From assembly GCA_026770585.1 (NCBI GenBank), contig MU647004.1, positions 213,152 to 228,007 on the forward strand: a stretch of 14,856 bases of DNA, read 5' to 3'. The first letter of the stretch is position 1; every line of letters starts with the position of its first letter. The notes beneath the pieces are model-generated. The model was not told the origin of the DNA and made no database searches. It was given only the letters and a program-made list of their open reading frames with translations. This DNA comes from Baffinella frigidus. Taxonomy: Eukaryota; Cryptophyceae; Cryptomonadales; Baffinellaceae. Below are positions 4,901 through 10,260 of the stretch, in pieces. The position numbers and the translations under genes are program-made.

Positions 4901-7151
4901 GCGCCGCACGTGGCAGCGGGGTGCAGAGATTGATAATCGATTGCCAGACGTCCGCGCCGCACATTCTCGACGCATTGTGCCACTACTGTACCCCGCGTCG
5001 GCCGCTCATACGAGCATTTCCCGGATGGATTCTCAGGGTTAGGGTGAGGAAGCCGGGTCCTGAGATGCAAACTGTGTGTACCAAACACAGCATTTTCCGG
5101 ATAGATTCTAACTCCACCTCCTACCCAGCTCGAATGCCCCGCCCGAGAGCACCAAGCCGGTCCTAGGGGGGTCCTAAGGGGGGGGGGGGTCTTATTCGCG
5201 AATTAACAACTGTGCGTGGTAATGCTGAGTTCGCGGCACGTGGCAGCGGGGTGCAGAGATTGTTGATTTATTGTCGGCCGCTCATACGACCGTTTCCCGG
5301 ATGGATTCTCACTCCACCTCCTACAGGAGGGTCCGAACCCAGAACGCGTCCCGGATGTGTACCTGCACCCTAAATGATGCGCCTAACTCCACCTCCCTAC
5401 CCAGCGGGGTGCATGTGATGGTGATGGCGGAGATCGTCGCGCGGCACTGCAAGGACGCGCTAGGTACAGGGGGGTTGGGTTTTGGGGTTGAGGGTCCAGG
5501 GTTGAGGACGCTCTAGGTATCTGGGGATACTACCCCGTGTAGGATGGCCAGAGTGGCTTTACACAGTCACGTATCCTGGGGATACTACCCCGTGTAGGAT
5601 GACCGGAGTGACGCGCGGCACTGCTCCACCCGTAAGGACGCGCCAGGTACGGGGGGGTTCACACGGTGGGCTTCGAGGGTTTCGGGACCCCTAGATTTAG
5701 CGGTAACGTGACCAAATTTGCACCAAAAAATCCATCAAGTTAACTGCCCGCAGGGTAAGTTGACTTTTGATGAAAGGTCCGTAGTCTACCGCGTGGTAGG
5801 GGCTGGGGTTGATGGTTGAGGGTTGAGGACGCTCTAGGTACAGGGGCGAGTCATGCACACTCCTGTGATAGGCCCGCCTCGTCGCACACAGGGTTCTCGT
5901 CCCCAATCCCCACGCGCTAGGTACAGCTTCCGGAAGCACGCGCTAGGTACAGTTAGCGCTGGCTCAGTCTATTTTGACTCACCAATTCGGCGAGCCTGGG
6001 CTCTTTCCCGCTCCAAAGTTGGCTGATGTGTACTCCAAAGTTGGCAGGTTTGTACTGCTCCAAAGTTGACGGATTTGTACTGCAAACTCAGAGCGTCAAC
6101 TTGAGAATACAGGCGCTTCTCGTGTGTACGTACCCCTCTTATCCCTCAAGTCACTCCGAGCCACAAGATTTCAGCTAAGTCAACTCCCCATGAAAGCCAG
6201 CGCCTTAAGTCAAATGCCTGCCATGGTGGCAGGGTCCATCTAAACGAAATCACGGGAAAGTTGACTTAGGTGAGCTAGTTGACTTAGCTAAAATGTTGTG
6301 GCTCGGAGTGCAAGTAGCGAGCGGGTCACATTTGACCCCCAGCAGGTCGTAGGCCCCTACCTATCTAGAGACCTACGGAAACTTAATAAGCTACTGGCCA
6401 CTTAAGGGATAGGCCCGCCACTTAAAGGACAGGCCCGCCTCGAGGCGCAAAGACGCCGGCCTCGGGGCTCGCACAGGCCCACCTCGGGGCATATCCCTTA
6501 AGTGGCGAGGGGGTCAAAATTGACCCTCAGCAGGTCCTAGGTAGGTCCTAGGGCCCTACGGTAGGGCGTATGAGCCTACTCGCCACTTAAGGGATAGAGG
6601 GGCTGGTATGCCTGTCAGCGTGCTTGGTGCGACTGCCAGAGGGGTTGGTGCGACTGTGACTGCCGGCACCCCTCTGATACAGGGGTACCTCGCTCATAAG
6701 AAAGCGCCCCCTCCTAGGACCCTGCAGGAGGCCTATGCCTATGGCCCTATGCTGGTCCCGGGGCGGGGGGCGTTTCTTATGAGCGAGGTACCCCTGTACC
6801 CTTCTGATAGGCCCGCCTGGGTGTCTATCAGAGGGGGGCTTGCTCTCAGGCTCCTGTCCCCGCGATTCACGGTGGTGGCCACTTAAGTGATTAACGGCCA
6901 CTTAAGCGATTAACGGGCTGTATGGCTACTGGCCACTTTCGATTTCGTGGTGTATTAGCTGGGATTCGCCGGCCGGCCCAGGCCTTCTCTTAGTCTAAAG
7001 ATCGGTCCAGCCTACTTACGCGATTAACGGCGGTGGCTCCCTCGGCGCAGGGCCCTGGACGCGCGTGCCGTGCTCCGCCTGGGCCGCGCTCTCCCCGGAC
7101 GCCGTGCGGGCCACGCGCGTCGAAGCCGCGCGCCTCGCGCGCGCTGCGTGA
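1961..7151 (+). CDS. NEDP1/SENP8-like NEDD8-specific protease (peptidase C48), eight-exon model
   Basis: This family matures NEDD8 and removes it from cullins. Model: join(1961-1972, 2238-2400, 2498-2568, 2852-2931, 3319-3392, 4179-4242, 5405-5463, 7051-7151), about 207 residues; human SENP8 has 212. Every junction keeps phase, and donors are GT with acceptors AG throughout. Landmarks: LLDQNIEFWLEHV (res 20-32), VSFLSPSAVQ (42-51), VNDN-x-AAGGSHWSLLV (83-100), HLDS (110-113), VPQQSNGFDCGVHV (146-159), then LSPDAVRATR (188-197) in the C-terminal helix. The catalytic set is His95, Asp112, Gln148 or Gln149, and Cys155; the His-Asp spacing of 17 equals the human enzyme. The Cys codon is split TG|C across the 4243-5404 intron. 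The first mini-exon (MDRL) is the least certain part. Likely cytosolic or nuclear. No broken residue or frameshift is seen in the model. Confidence 0.85.
2238..2400 (+). other. C48 protease exon: N-terminal lobe
   Basis: The exon runs from GTGCAG|ACG to CCCAG|GTCGCC and encodes TLSEEEIDAFSEQRWLLDQN and onward to MAHLFGP. It matches the substrate-binding N-terminal lobe of NEDP1 (human WLNDHIIGFAFEYF and VSFISPEVTQ). The donor GTCGCC is not a strong consensus, but it is the only choice that keeps phase with the next exon. Confidence 0.85.
2498..2568 (+). other. C48 protease exon: central strand
   Basis: The exon lies between CGGCAG and CCCG|GTAAGG, a good donor, and encodes SSDLAEAIFNVREELAAP then LVLLP. 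It corresponds to the human segment leading to VVFLAIND. The upstream intron is only 97 bp. Confidence 0.85.
2585..2753. mobile_element. 169-bp inverted-repeat element in the 2569-2851 intron
   Basis: The ends are CCACCAGCCCTCACAG (2585 on) and, as its reverse complement, CTGTGCGGGCTGGTGG (to 2753). About 24 of the first 27 terminal positions pair. It starts 16 nt after the splice donor and resembles the elements at 3401, 13429 and 13792. Inside is a perfect hairpin (2622-2632 with 2634-2644). Just right of it, 2767-2805 is a short piece of the dispersed repeat also seen at 8195 and 9610. Confidence 0.7.
2852..2931 (+). other. C48 protease exon carrying catalytic His
   Basis: The exon runs from GTGCAG|GTC to TTCAG|GTCCTC and encodes VNDNESDAAGG then SHWSLLVFHRPSASF. 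The His in SHWSLL is the catalytic His of the Ulp1 fold. The donor GTCCTC is weak but preserves the F-R-H-L-D-S alignment to human F-F-H-Y-D-S. Confidence 0.87.
2995..3130. mobile_element. 136-bp MITE-like element in the 2932-3318 intron (CCACACGGTGGG family)
   Basis: The left end CCAAACAGTGGGCTGAGG is matched by the right end CGAAGCCCACTGTGTGG in reverse. The size equals the related elements at 4720-4857 and 5660-5796. An internal perfect hairpin TTTCGACCAG/CTGGTCGAAA lies at 3019-3042. The terminal repeat is imperfect, so this copy is older or less certain. Confidence 0.55.
3226..3318 (+). repeat. tandemly duplicated intron end with two acceptor sites
   Basis: Two adjacent copies of a segment with the pattern GGCC-TGT-GGTTTCGAT-CGTAA, then TTTCTCT and GCAG, end at 3273 and at 3318. 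The second AG is used for the exon at 3319 because only it keeps the protein frame. The first is a potential alternative acceptor. Confidence 0.6.
3319..3392 (+). other. C48 protease exon carrying catalytic Asp
   Basis: The exon runs from TCTCGCAG|GCACC to GTCG|GTACCT and encodes (R)HLDSMGGSNTATARRIAA then ALAPLV. The Asp of HLDS is the catalytic Asp, and the following S-N and basic helix match human SRSNSVHAKQVAEKL. Confidence 0.87.
3401..3643. mobile_element. 243-bp inverted-repeat element 8 nt after a splice donor
   Basis: The left end CCACCAACCCTCCCGGG starts 8 nt into the intron that follows the Asp exon. The right end CGGAGGGCTGGTGG closes at 3643. The left part (to about 3437) is homologous to 13792-13828, and the right part (3565-3643) is homologous to 13518-13598. 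The element is therefore either a chimera or a full version of a family seen elsewhere as deleted copies. Confidence 0.65.
3677..3713 (+). repeat. decoy copy of the catalytic exon's intron end and acceptor
   Basis: AGGCCGTGTTGGTGGTGAGC then AAGGTCTCTCCATCGCAGGGG nearly repeats the sequence just upstream of the real acceptor at 4178 (4141-4181). No exon-like sequence follows this copy. A shorter acceptor copy (TCTCTCCATCGCAGGGG) sits at 3846-3862. Confidence 0.7.
3731..3860. repeat. left arm of large inverted repeat bracketing the catalytic exon
   Basis: This arm is, in reverse orientation, a diverged copy of 4912-5035. Shared blocks include GAATCCATCCGG, GAGCGGCCGAC, CGGGGTACAGTA and GTGGCACAATGC. 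The outer part (3719-3773) also pairs with 5270-5324, where CCACCTCCTAC and the CCGGATGG block recur. The two arms flank the exon at 4179-4242. Confidence 0.75.
3960..4022 (+). pseudogene. decayed duplicate of the catalytic Gln/Cys exon with its acceptor
   Basis: CTCTCTATCGCAGGGG is followed by ACCAGACGCGGGCTTCGAGG and AAGAGCAAGACGCCCCC, near-identical to the start of the true exon at 4179. It would encode APDAGFEEEQDAP, then diverges before the Gln-Gln and Cys codons. If spliced in, it would not supply the active-site Cys. Confidence 0.75.
4034..4141 (+). repeat. partial copy of the 14461-14673 element
   Basis: The segment from the AAACGCCCCT block through TTACTTGTAAAAGAA, TTTAAAATAGTC and TAGCCTCGAGTGG matches 14567-14672 in the same orientation. 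It is the right half of that inverted-repeat element, inserted between the pseudo-exon at 3960 and the true exon at 4179. Confidence 0.75.
4179..4242 (+). other. C48 protease exon carrying oxyanion-hole Gln and first two bases of the Cys codon
   Basis: The exon runs from TATCGCAG|GGGCG to TTCGACTG|GTACCC and encodes (G)APDAGFEEEQDVPQQSNGFD plus TG of the Cys codon. It matches human FVEEKAPAQQNSYDC. Phase 1 in and phase 2 out agree with both neighbours. Confidence 0.87.
4302..4350 (+). pseudogene. second decayed duplicate of the catalytic exon, inside the next intron
   Basis: TTTGAGGAAGAGCAAGGCGT then CCCGCATTCGTCCC and AACGGCTTCGACTTA is recognisably the exon at 4179-4242. It has a frame-changing insertion, TTA in place of TG|GT, and no acceptor before it. 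It lies about 60 bp downstream of the true exon. Confidence 0.72.
4557..4630. repeat. (GA)n/(GT)n compound microsatellite
   Basis: GA dinucleotides are interrupted by a short GT run and GC interruptions. It lies in the 4243-5404 intron. Open frames through it (Arg/Glu or Ser/Leu runs) are low-complexity artefacts. Confidence 0.95.
4720..4857. mobile_element. 138-bp MITE-like element, TIR CCACACGGTGGGCTTCGA
   Basis: The left end CCACACGGTGGGCTTCGA is mirrored by the right end TTCGTAGTCCACCGTGTGG. The internal GTGACCAAACTGCACCA and GTTGACTTTTGATGAAAGGT blocks recur in the copy at 5660-5796. It has no coding capacity and is a non-autonomous DNA-transposon type. Confidence 0.78.
4912..5035. repeat. 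right arm of large inverted repeat bracketing the catalytic exon
   Basis: This arm is the reverse-complement partner of 3731-3860. Its first part, CGTGGCAGCGGGGTGCAGAG, is repeated directly at 5238-5260, which continues into GGCCGCTCATACGA, CCCGGATGGATTCTCA and CTCCACCTCCTAC (to 5324). Confidence 0.75.
5405..5463 (+). other. C48 protease exon completing the catalytic Cys
   Basis: The exon runs from CTACCCAG|CGGGGTG to GCGCTAG|GTACAG. Its first base completes TG|C, giving D-C-G-V-H-V-M-V-M-A-E-I-V-A-R-H, the helix that follows the catalytic Cys in Ulp1 proteases. Without splicing, the frame would stop at 5514-5516. Confidence 0.87.
5518..5610. repeat. two-copy repeat of about 38 bp
   Basis: TATC(C)TGGGGATACTACCCC then GTGTAGGATG-CC-GAGTG occurs at 5518-5555 and 5572-5610, separated by 16 bp. 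Each copy can fold on GGGGATACTACCCC. Confidence 0.85.
5660..5796. mobile_element. 137-bp MITE-like element, second copy of the 4720-4857 family
   Basis: The left end CACACGGTGGGCTTCGAGGG and right end CCGTAGTCTACCGCGTGG flank the same internal blocks (GTGACCAAATTTGCACCA and GTTGACTTTTGATGAAAGGT). It lies in the last protease intron. Confidence 0.75.
6011..6082. repeat. three tandem units of CTCCAAAGTTGGC
   Basis: Units start at 6011, 6033 and 6058, each CTCCAAAGTTG followed by about 12 bases ending TTTGTACTG or similar. The stretch just before it (5974-6023) is an inverted relative of 13033-13079 (AGAGCCCGGGCCC and TTGGCGAGCCC). Confidence 0.75.
6140..6411. mobile_element. element of the TATCCCTTAAGTGGCGAG family, interrupted by a nested insertion
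   Basis: The left end TATCCCTCAAGT (6140-6151) and the remainder from AGCGAGCGGGTCA (6316) to CCACTTAAGGGATA (6411) form one element once 6152-6310 and one CAAGT copy are removed. The restored length, about 108 bp, matches relatives at 6492-6596 and 9201-9314. Confidence 0.75.
6152..6310. mobile_element. 159-bp MITE nested in the preceding element, with 5-bp target duplication
   Basis: The terminal inverted repeats are about 33 bp: CACTCCGAGCCACAAGATTT... against its mirror ending TTGTGGCTCGGAGTG. It is flanked by direct CAAGT (6147-6151 and 6311-6315), the expected target-site duplication. No coding capacity. Confidence 0.82.
6492..6596. mobile_element. 105-bp MITE, perfect TIR TATCCCTTAAGTGGCGAG
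   Basis: An 18-bp perfect inverted terminal repeat (6492-6509 and 6579-6596) encloses a GGTCAAAATTGACC palindrome and CCTAGGTAGGTCCTAGG. Non-coding. It lies in the last protease intron. Confidence 0.85.
6678..6798. mobile_element. 121-bp MITE, 26-bp TIR TACAGGGGTACCTCGCTCAT...
   Basis: The perfect 26-bp terminal inverted repeat is at 6678-6703 and 6773-6798. Flanks CCCCTCTGA and CCCTTCTGA agree at 8 of 9 bases, a probable target-site duplication. The translated ends give the recurring GYLAHKK / LMSEVPL peptides in open frames, which are artefacts of the repeat. Confidence 0.88.
6868..7035. repeat. short direct repeats GGCCACTTAAGCGATTAACG
   Basis: The motif appears at about 6871 (with AAGTGATTAACG), at 6896 (AAGCGATTAACGG), and as a partial ACGCGATTAACGG at 7018. 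It shares the CCACTTAAG core with the 6492 element family. Confidence 0.65.
7051..7151 (+). other. C48 protease last exon with stop
   Basis: The exon starts after CTCGGCGCAG with GG, matching phase 1 of the previous exon. It encodes PWTRVPCSAWAALSPDAVRA then TRVEAARLARAA and stops at TGA 7149-7151. The L-S-P-D-x-V-x-x-x-R pattern and closing amphipathic helix match the human C-terminus LTPAYITKKRGEWKDLI. It is very GC-rich compared with its surroundings, as expected for an exon here. The preceding intron (5464-7050) is about 1.6 kb. Confidence 0.78.
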
Positions 7152-7154
7152 GGG

Positions 7155-7233
7155 TCTCTCTCTCTCTCTCTCTCTCTCGTTCTCGTTCTCTCTCTCTCTT
7201 TATCGCTCTCTCTCACCCTCTCTCTCTATCGCT

Positions 7234-7270
<37 letters not shown>

Positions 7271-7271
7271 T
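7155..7271. repeat. (CT)n microsatellite with (CG)n end, just after the protease stop codon
   Basis: Long CT runs with occasional GTT/TAT interruptions end in GCGCGCGC. They begin four bases after the stop codon, so they probably fall in the 3' UTR. Confidence 0.93.
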
Positions 7272-7291
7272 GCGTGAAAGGGTCCGGATGG

Positions 7292-7459
7292 TACAGGGGT
7301 ACCTCGCTCATAAGAAATCAACCCCCCCTAGCACCCTACAGTAGGATCAGTTCCGGTGTCCGCCTATGTTGGGAGCTCGAAGAACCTAAAGGCCCATGCC
7401 TAGGGCCCTGTCGTGATCCTAGGGGGGTGGGCGTTTCTTATGAGCGAGGTACCCTGGTA
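7292..7459. mobile_element. MITE of the TACAGGGGTACC family, enlarged copy
   Basis: The left TIR is at 7292-7317 and the right TIR at 7434-7459 (with one rearranged end, CCCTGGTA). The interior includes a piece (7345-7392) of the dispersed repeat CCGGTGTCCGCCTATGTTGG also found at 7786-7889. Confidence 0.85.
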
Positions 7460-7676
7460 GGCCTACCAAAACCTCTCCCGAGGGCAGCGCTGGGCCTATC
7501 CCAGGCTACAGGGGTACCTCGCTCATAAGAAACTGCCACCCCCTGGGACCCTACAGTAGGCCTATGTCTAGGGTCCTGCGGTGCTCCTAGGGGGGGGAGG
7601 CGGTTTCTGATGAGCGAGGTACCCCTGTAGGCCTACCAAGACCTCTCCCGATGGCCGAGCTGGGCCTATCCCAGGC
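7460..7676. repeat. tandem duplication: 47-bp spacer, third MITE copy, 47-bp spacer
   Basis: The spacer GGCCTACCAA-ACCTCTCCCG...CTATCCCAGGC occurs at 7460-7506 and again at 7630-7676, on either side of the MITE at 7507-7629. The unit (element plus spacer) has therefore been tandemly duplicated after the first insertion. Confidence 0.82.
7507..7629. mobile_element. 123-bp MITE of the TACAGGGGTACC family, third copy
   Basis: The TIR is TACAGGGGTACCTCGCTCAT (from 7507) against its mirror ending at 7629, with one mismatch (TTTCTGATGAGCG). The interior is close to the 6678-6798 copy. Confidence 0.87.
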
Positions 7677-7677
7677 T

Positions 7678-7691
7678 ACTCTCTCTCTCTC

Positions 7692-7725
<34 letters not shown>

Positions 7726-7726
7726 G
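7678..7726. repeat. (CT)n microsatellite
   Basis: CT repeats with CTCG interruptions follow directly on the duplicated spacer. Confidence 0.93.
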
Positions 7727-7785
7727 CAATGTGTGTGTAAATATGTGAAAAGACGCGGCGAGAGACTGACAGGTGTCAAGACGCA

Positions 7786-7889
7786 AGGGGGGCCTGAATG
7801 TGATCCGAAAGGAAGCATGGCTTTTCTGCAGAACCAGTTCCGGTGTCCGCCTATGTTGGGAGCTCGAAGAACCTCAAGGACCTAAAAGG
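7786..7889 (+). repeat. dispersed repeat (about 105 bp), plus orientation
   Basis: Blocks run AGGGGGGCCTGAATGTGATC, CGAAAGGAAGCATGGC, CCGGTGTCCGCCTATGTTGG and GAGCTCGAAGAACCT. The inverted full copy is at 9610-9713, with shorter copies at 7345-7392 (plus), 8195-8256 (minus) and 2767-2805 (minus). Confidence 0.85.
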
Positions 7890-7946
7890 GAAGGCCGAGG
7901 GAGAGAAACGTGCGTTTATTACGGTCGAAACCAACATGGCCACCGT

Positions 7947-8115
7947 ACCACACAGCGGACTTCGGAGGGGGTTTGAATAACCCCTACATGTACGCGTTGA
8001 AACTTAGGACCCTATGGCAGGCGACCCGTACGGCCATAGGGGGGTTCCTACGGATAAGACGACGGAAACTCGGGCACTGAGTGCCCGAAAATCCCTTCGT
8101 AGCCCGCTGTGTGGT
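7947..8115. mobile_element. 169-bp MITE-like element related to the CCACACGGTGGG family
   Basis: The left end ACCACACAGCGGACTTCGG is mirrored by CTTCGTAGCCCGCTGTGTGG. It contains the perfect hairpin CGGGCAC/GTGCCCG near 8070-8087. The terminal motif matches the elements at 2995, 4720 and 5660, but it is longer. Confidence 0.7.
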
Positions 8116-8194
8116 CTCTTCCGTGAAGTTCTTGTAAGACTAGGGGGAAACGTTGTTTGCTGAATAGAATAACACGACAGCCGTCAGACCTTCA

Positions 8195-8256
8195 TCCTTT
8201 AGGTCCTTTAGGTTCTTCGAGCTCCCACCATAGGCAGACACTGGAACTTGTTCTGC
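8195..8256 (-). repeat. dispersed repeat, shorter inverted copy
   Basis: The segment CCTTTAGGTCCTTTAGGTTC then TTCGAGCTCCCACCATAGGC is the reverse complement of the 7786-7889 repeat's right half. Confidence 0.82.
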
Positions 8257-8286
8257 AACAGCGATAGCCCAAAGGGGGGAATGCAT

Positions 8287-8370
8287 TATCCCTCAAGTGG
8301 CGGGCTGGTTAAATTTGACCAGCAAGAGGTCCTAGGCAGGTCCTAGGGCCCTACGGTAGGATACATTGCG
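8287..8370. mobile_element. truncated element of the TATCCCTTAAGTGGCGAG family
   Basis: The left end TATCCCTCAAGTGGCGGG and the interior (AAATTTGACC, CCTAGGCAGGTCCTAGG, CCCTACGGTAGG) match 6492-6596, but no right inverted end is found. Confidence 0.68.
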
Positions 8371-9200
8371 GCCGAGGTAATGTCAATAAAGGTCGCGTGT
8401 ATGCACCCCCACGGACAGACATTTAGTGCTACCAACACGGCCGCCATGTTTACACCCCCCCACCGAGGCTGTGTCGGGGCAGGGAAGGCCGATTGATTGG
8501 TGAATTATAGCAAGAACTTTGGGACTCAGAGGAGACCCAAAACCTATTCCCTTTTCATTTAAACGTGGGAGGATTTTCGGGGTGAGGGGCTGGCCGGGGC
8601 GCGCCCTCTCGCCGGGCCCACAGAGCTCCTCACTCCTTGGTTCTTCGTGGAAATCCCCAGGTCCAGGCCATAACTATAAGATGCCCGCGTCTCTGCGCGC
8701 AGCGGCGGCGACCCGCGCGCGCCAGCCCCGCTGGTCAGCTGCAGCCCATAATCCCTGACGAGTGGGCTTCGTTCGGGGGCTGTCGCTATCGCATGGCCGT
8801 GGACGCGGCGCCATCTTGGAGCTGTCCTCTTGCTGAACAGAATGTCCGTGCCGGAATTCCTTCATTCGCTTTCCGCTGTCTTGCCAGGGCGACGAGCGGC
8901 GCGACTCCTCCCCGCCATGAAAAGGATTGACCGAGCCCACCCATGATTTAATCAAGATTCATCAGTAAATTTACACATGCCATAGTAATTTCTCCTAAGA
9001 TTTTTCCAATGAACTCAACTTTTGAGTAGGGTCTCCTCTGAAGGACGTCGTTTTTAAGTCAACTTTGTTCGTACATCGTTGATCCTGTCGCTGGAAACAG
9101 AGTCCCCTCAGACCATCTCTTGTGGCCATTCGTCTGGAGGTAGTGAATTCACTGTAAAATCAATGACACCAGATTGAGGCCTAGTCAAATGATCCAGATG
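8371..9200. other. unassigned stretch, partly GC-rich
   Basis: No gene is supported. A GC-rich patch (about 8585-8930) has open frames on both strands without recognisable protein motifs. A pyrimidine-rich TTCGCTTTCCGCTGTCTTGC followed by CAG ends at 8887 and could act as a splice acceptor, but nothing convincing follows it. From about 8940 the sequence turns AT-rich with GTCAACTTT/AACTTTTGA motifs shared with the intron repeats. Confidence 0.5.
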
Positions 9201-9314
9201 TATCCCTTAAGTGGCGAGTAGGCGCATACGCCCTAAAGTAGGGCCCTGGGACCTGCCTCTAGTCTCGAGGACCTCTTGGGGGTCAATTTTGACCTCCTCG
9301 CCACTTAAGGGATA
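9201..9314. mobile_element. 114-bp MITE, perfect TIR TATCCCTTAAGTGGCGAG (inverted interior)
   Basis: The left TIR begins at 9201 and the mirrored right end CTCGCCACTTAAGGGATA closes at 9314. The interior (CGCATACGCCCTAAAGTAGG, GGTCAATTTTGACC) is the reverse orientation of 6492-6596. Confidence 0.87.
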
Positions 9315-9609
9315 GCCACTTGGGCTAGTTAGGTTCCGGGCGAGATGTCTAATCCACGCCTCCTGAGAACCAACGGGGGAGGCCATCCTCTGATCCAAAC
9401 AGATTATATCACTCTCACAATAGGAGTGACTCTTGAAACAAGAGGGGGGGGCAGAGAGGTGTTTGTGAAGGGGTGGACAGCAGGTGAATTATGTTGAGCG
9501 GTAGGACCAAACGTAGAGGCTCTAGCCCAAGCACACCTTCGTGAAGGGGGAATGGCGAGTTCACTGGAACGCCTCGCCCACTAGGACAAGCGTGAAGAGG
9601 GGGCCAAAA
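9315..9609. other. unassigned stretch
   Basis: No gene, repeat or strong hairpin is seen. One minus-strand open frame crosses the stretch but has no recognisable motif. Confidence 0.5.
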
Positions 9610-9713
9610 GTCCTTTAGGTCCTTTAGGTTCTTCGAGCTCCCAACATAGGCGGACACCGGAACTTGTTTTGTAAAAAGGCCATGCTTCCTTTCGGATCAC
9701 ATCAAGCCCCCCT
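9610..9713 (-). repeat. dispersed repeat (about 105 bp), minus orientation
   Basis: This is the reverse complement of 7786-7889 across its length. It begins with the tandem TCCTTTAGG motif and ends GATCACATCAAGCCCCC. Confidence 0.85.
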
Positions 9714-9785
9714 GTACAGAGGATCGTGGCAGAACCGGCTCAAGGGTATCCTCATCGGGCATTTGACAGCGTTCCACGACGGATT

Positions 9786-9884
9786 CTGAACACACACACA
9801 CTCAGGATCAAGCAAGTCGGCTGAAGGCCCACAGGTATCGCATCGTTTTAAAAGCTCTTAGGAGCTCCAACCACGGATACCTCA
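9786..9884. repeat. partial copy of the 270-bp repeat, right half
   Basis: CACACACTCAGGATCAAGCAAGTCGGCTGA..., then GCTCCAACCACGGATACC aligns with the right half of the repeats at 9992-10260 and 10531-10806, with small deletions. Confidence 0.6.
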
Positions 9885-9991
9885 GATGTCAAACCAAACA
9901 AATGTAAAGGTTTCCCCCAATGTACGGAAGTCAGTAAAGTCAAGGTCCTTTAGGTCCTATGACCCCGCTAGACCCTTTCGGCCGAGGCTCA

Positions 9992-10260
9992 CAGGTCCTT
10001 TAGATTTAAAATGCTCCCAACTTGGCTCAACGACACACCTTTCCGTAGAAAAGATATGCATACAAAGCATTTTTGCTTTCGCGTTTAGCTCTCCAGTGGA
10101 GAGGCTCGTGAAGAGGAGATAGAGGGTGGTTCTCTTGGGGTGGGTGAAGGTATACCAACTGGTTCCCATGCTCACACACACACCGAACCCAAGTCAGCCT
10201 TTTTGAGGCTCATGGTATCCCATTGTTAAAGCCTAAGAGCCCCAACCACGGATACCCGAG
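9992..10260. repeat. 270-bp dispersed repeat, copy 1
   Basis: It begins AGGTCCTTTAG and runs through CCTTTCCGTAGAA, AAGCATTTTTGCTTTCG, GAGGCTCGTGAAGAGG, GGTTCTCTTGGGGTG, CACCGAACCCAAGTCAGCCT and CCAACCACGGATACC. Copy 2 is at 10531-10806. Both are non-coding; the frames through them carry stops and no motif. Confidence 0.85.

Larger units (their letters stand above)
5504..5952 (+). repeat. scattered copies of the exon end and splice donor (GACGCGCTAG|GTACAG)
   Basis: The last bases of the 5405-5463 exon together with its donor recur in degenerate form at 5504-5520, 5635-5651, 5825-5844, 5911-5926 and 5937-5952. At 5609-5651 the copy extends further into the exon (GCGCGGCACTGC, a 9-bp insertion, then AAGGACGCGCCAGGTACG). 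Several keep an intact GTACAG. Confidence 0.7.

Noticed and set aside
5464-5516. Protease reading through its sixth core exon and stopping at 5514-5516
   Set aside because: Read-through gives a Gly-rich tail unlike the family and removes the C-terminal helix; the GTACAG donor and a phase-matching last exon explain the data better.
7016-7344. Ser/Leu- and Arg/Glu-rich open frames around 7150-7260
   Set aside because: They are produced by the CT microsatellite. Only the short frame 7051-7151 is kept, as the last protease exon.
6587-7528. Open frames with repeated peptides such as GYLAHKK, GTSLIRN and LMSEVPL
   Set aside because: These are translations of the 26-bp terminal repeats of the MITE copies in different frames, not genes.
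8519-8955. Possible gene in the GC-rich patch, including an alternative last exon for the protease after the acceptor at 8887
   Set aside because: The frames lack recognisable motifs. The exon at 7051-7151 matches the family's C-terminus (LSPDAV pattern) and phase much better.
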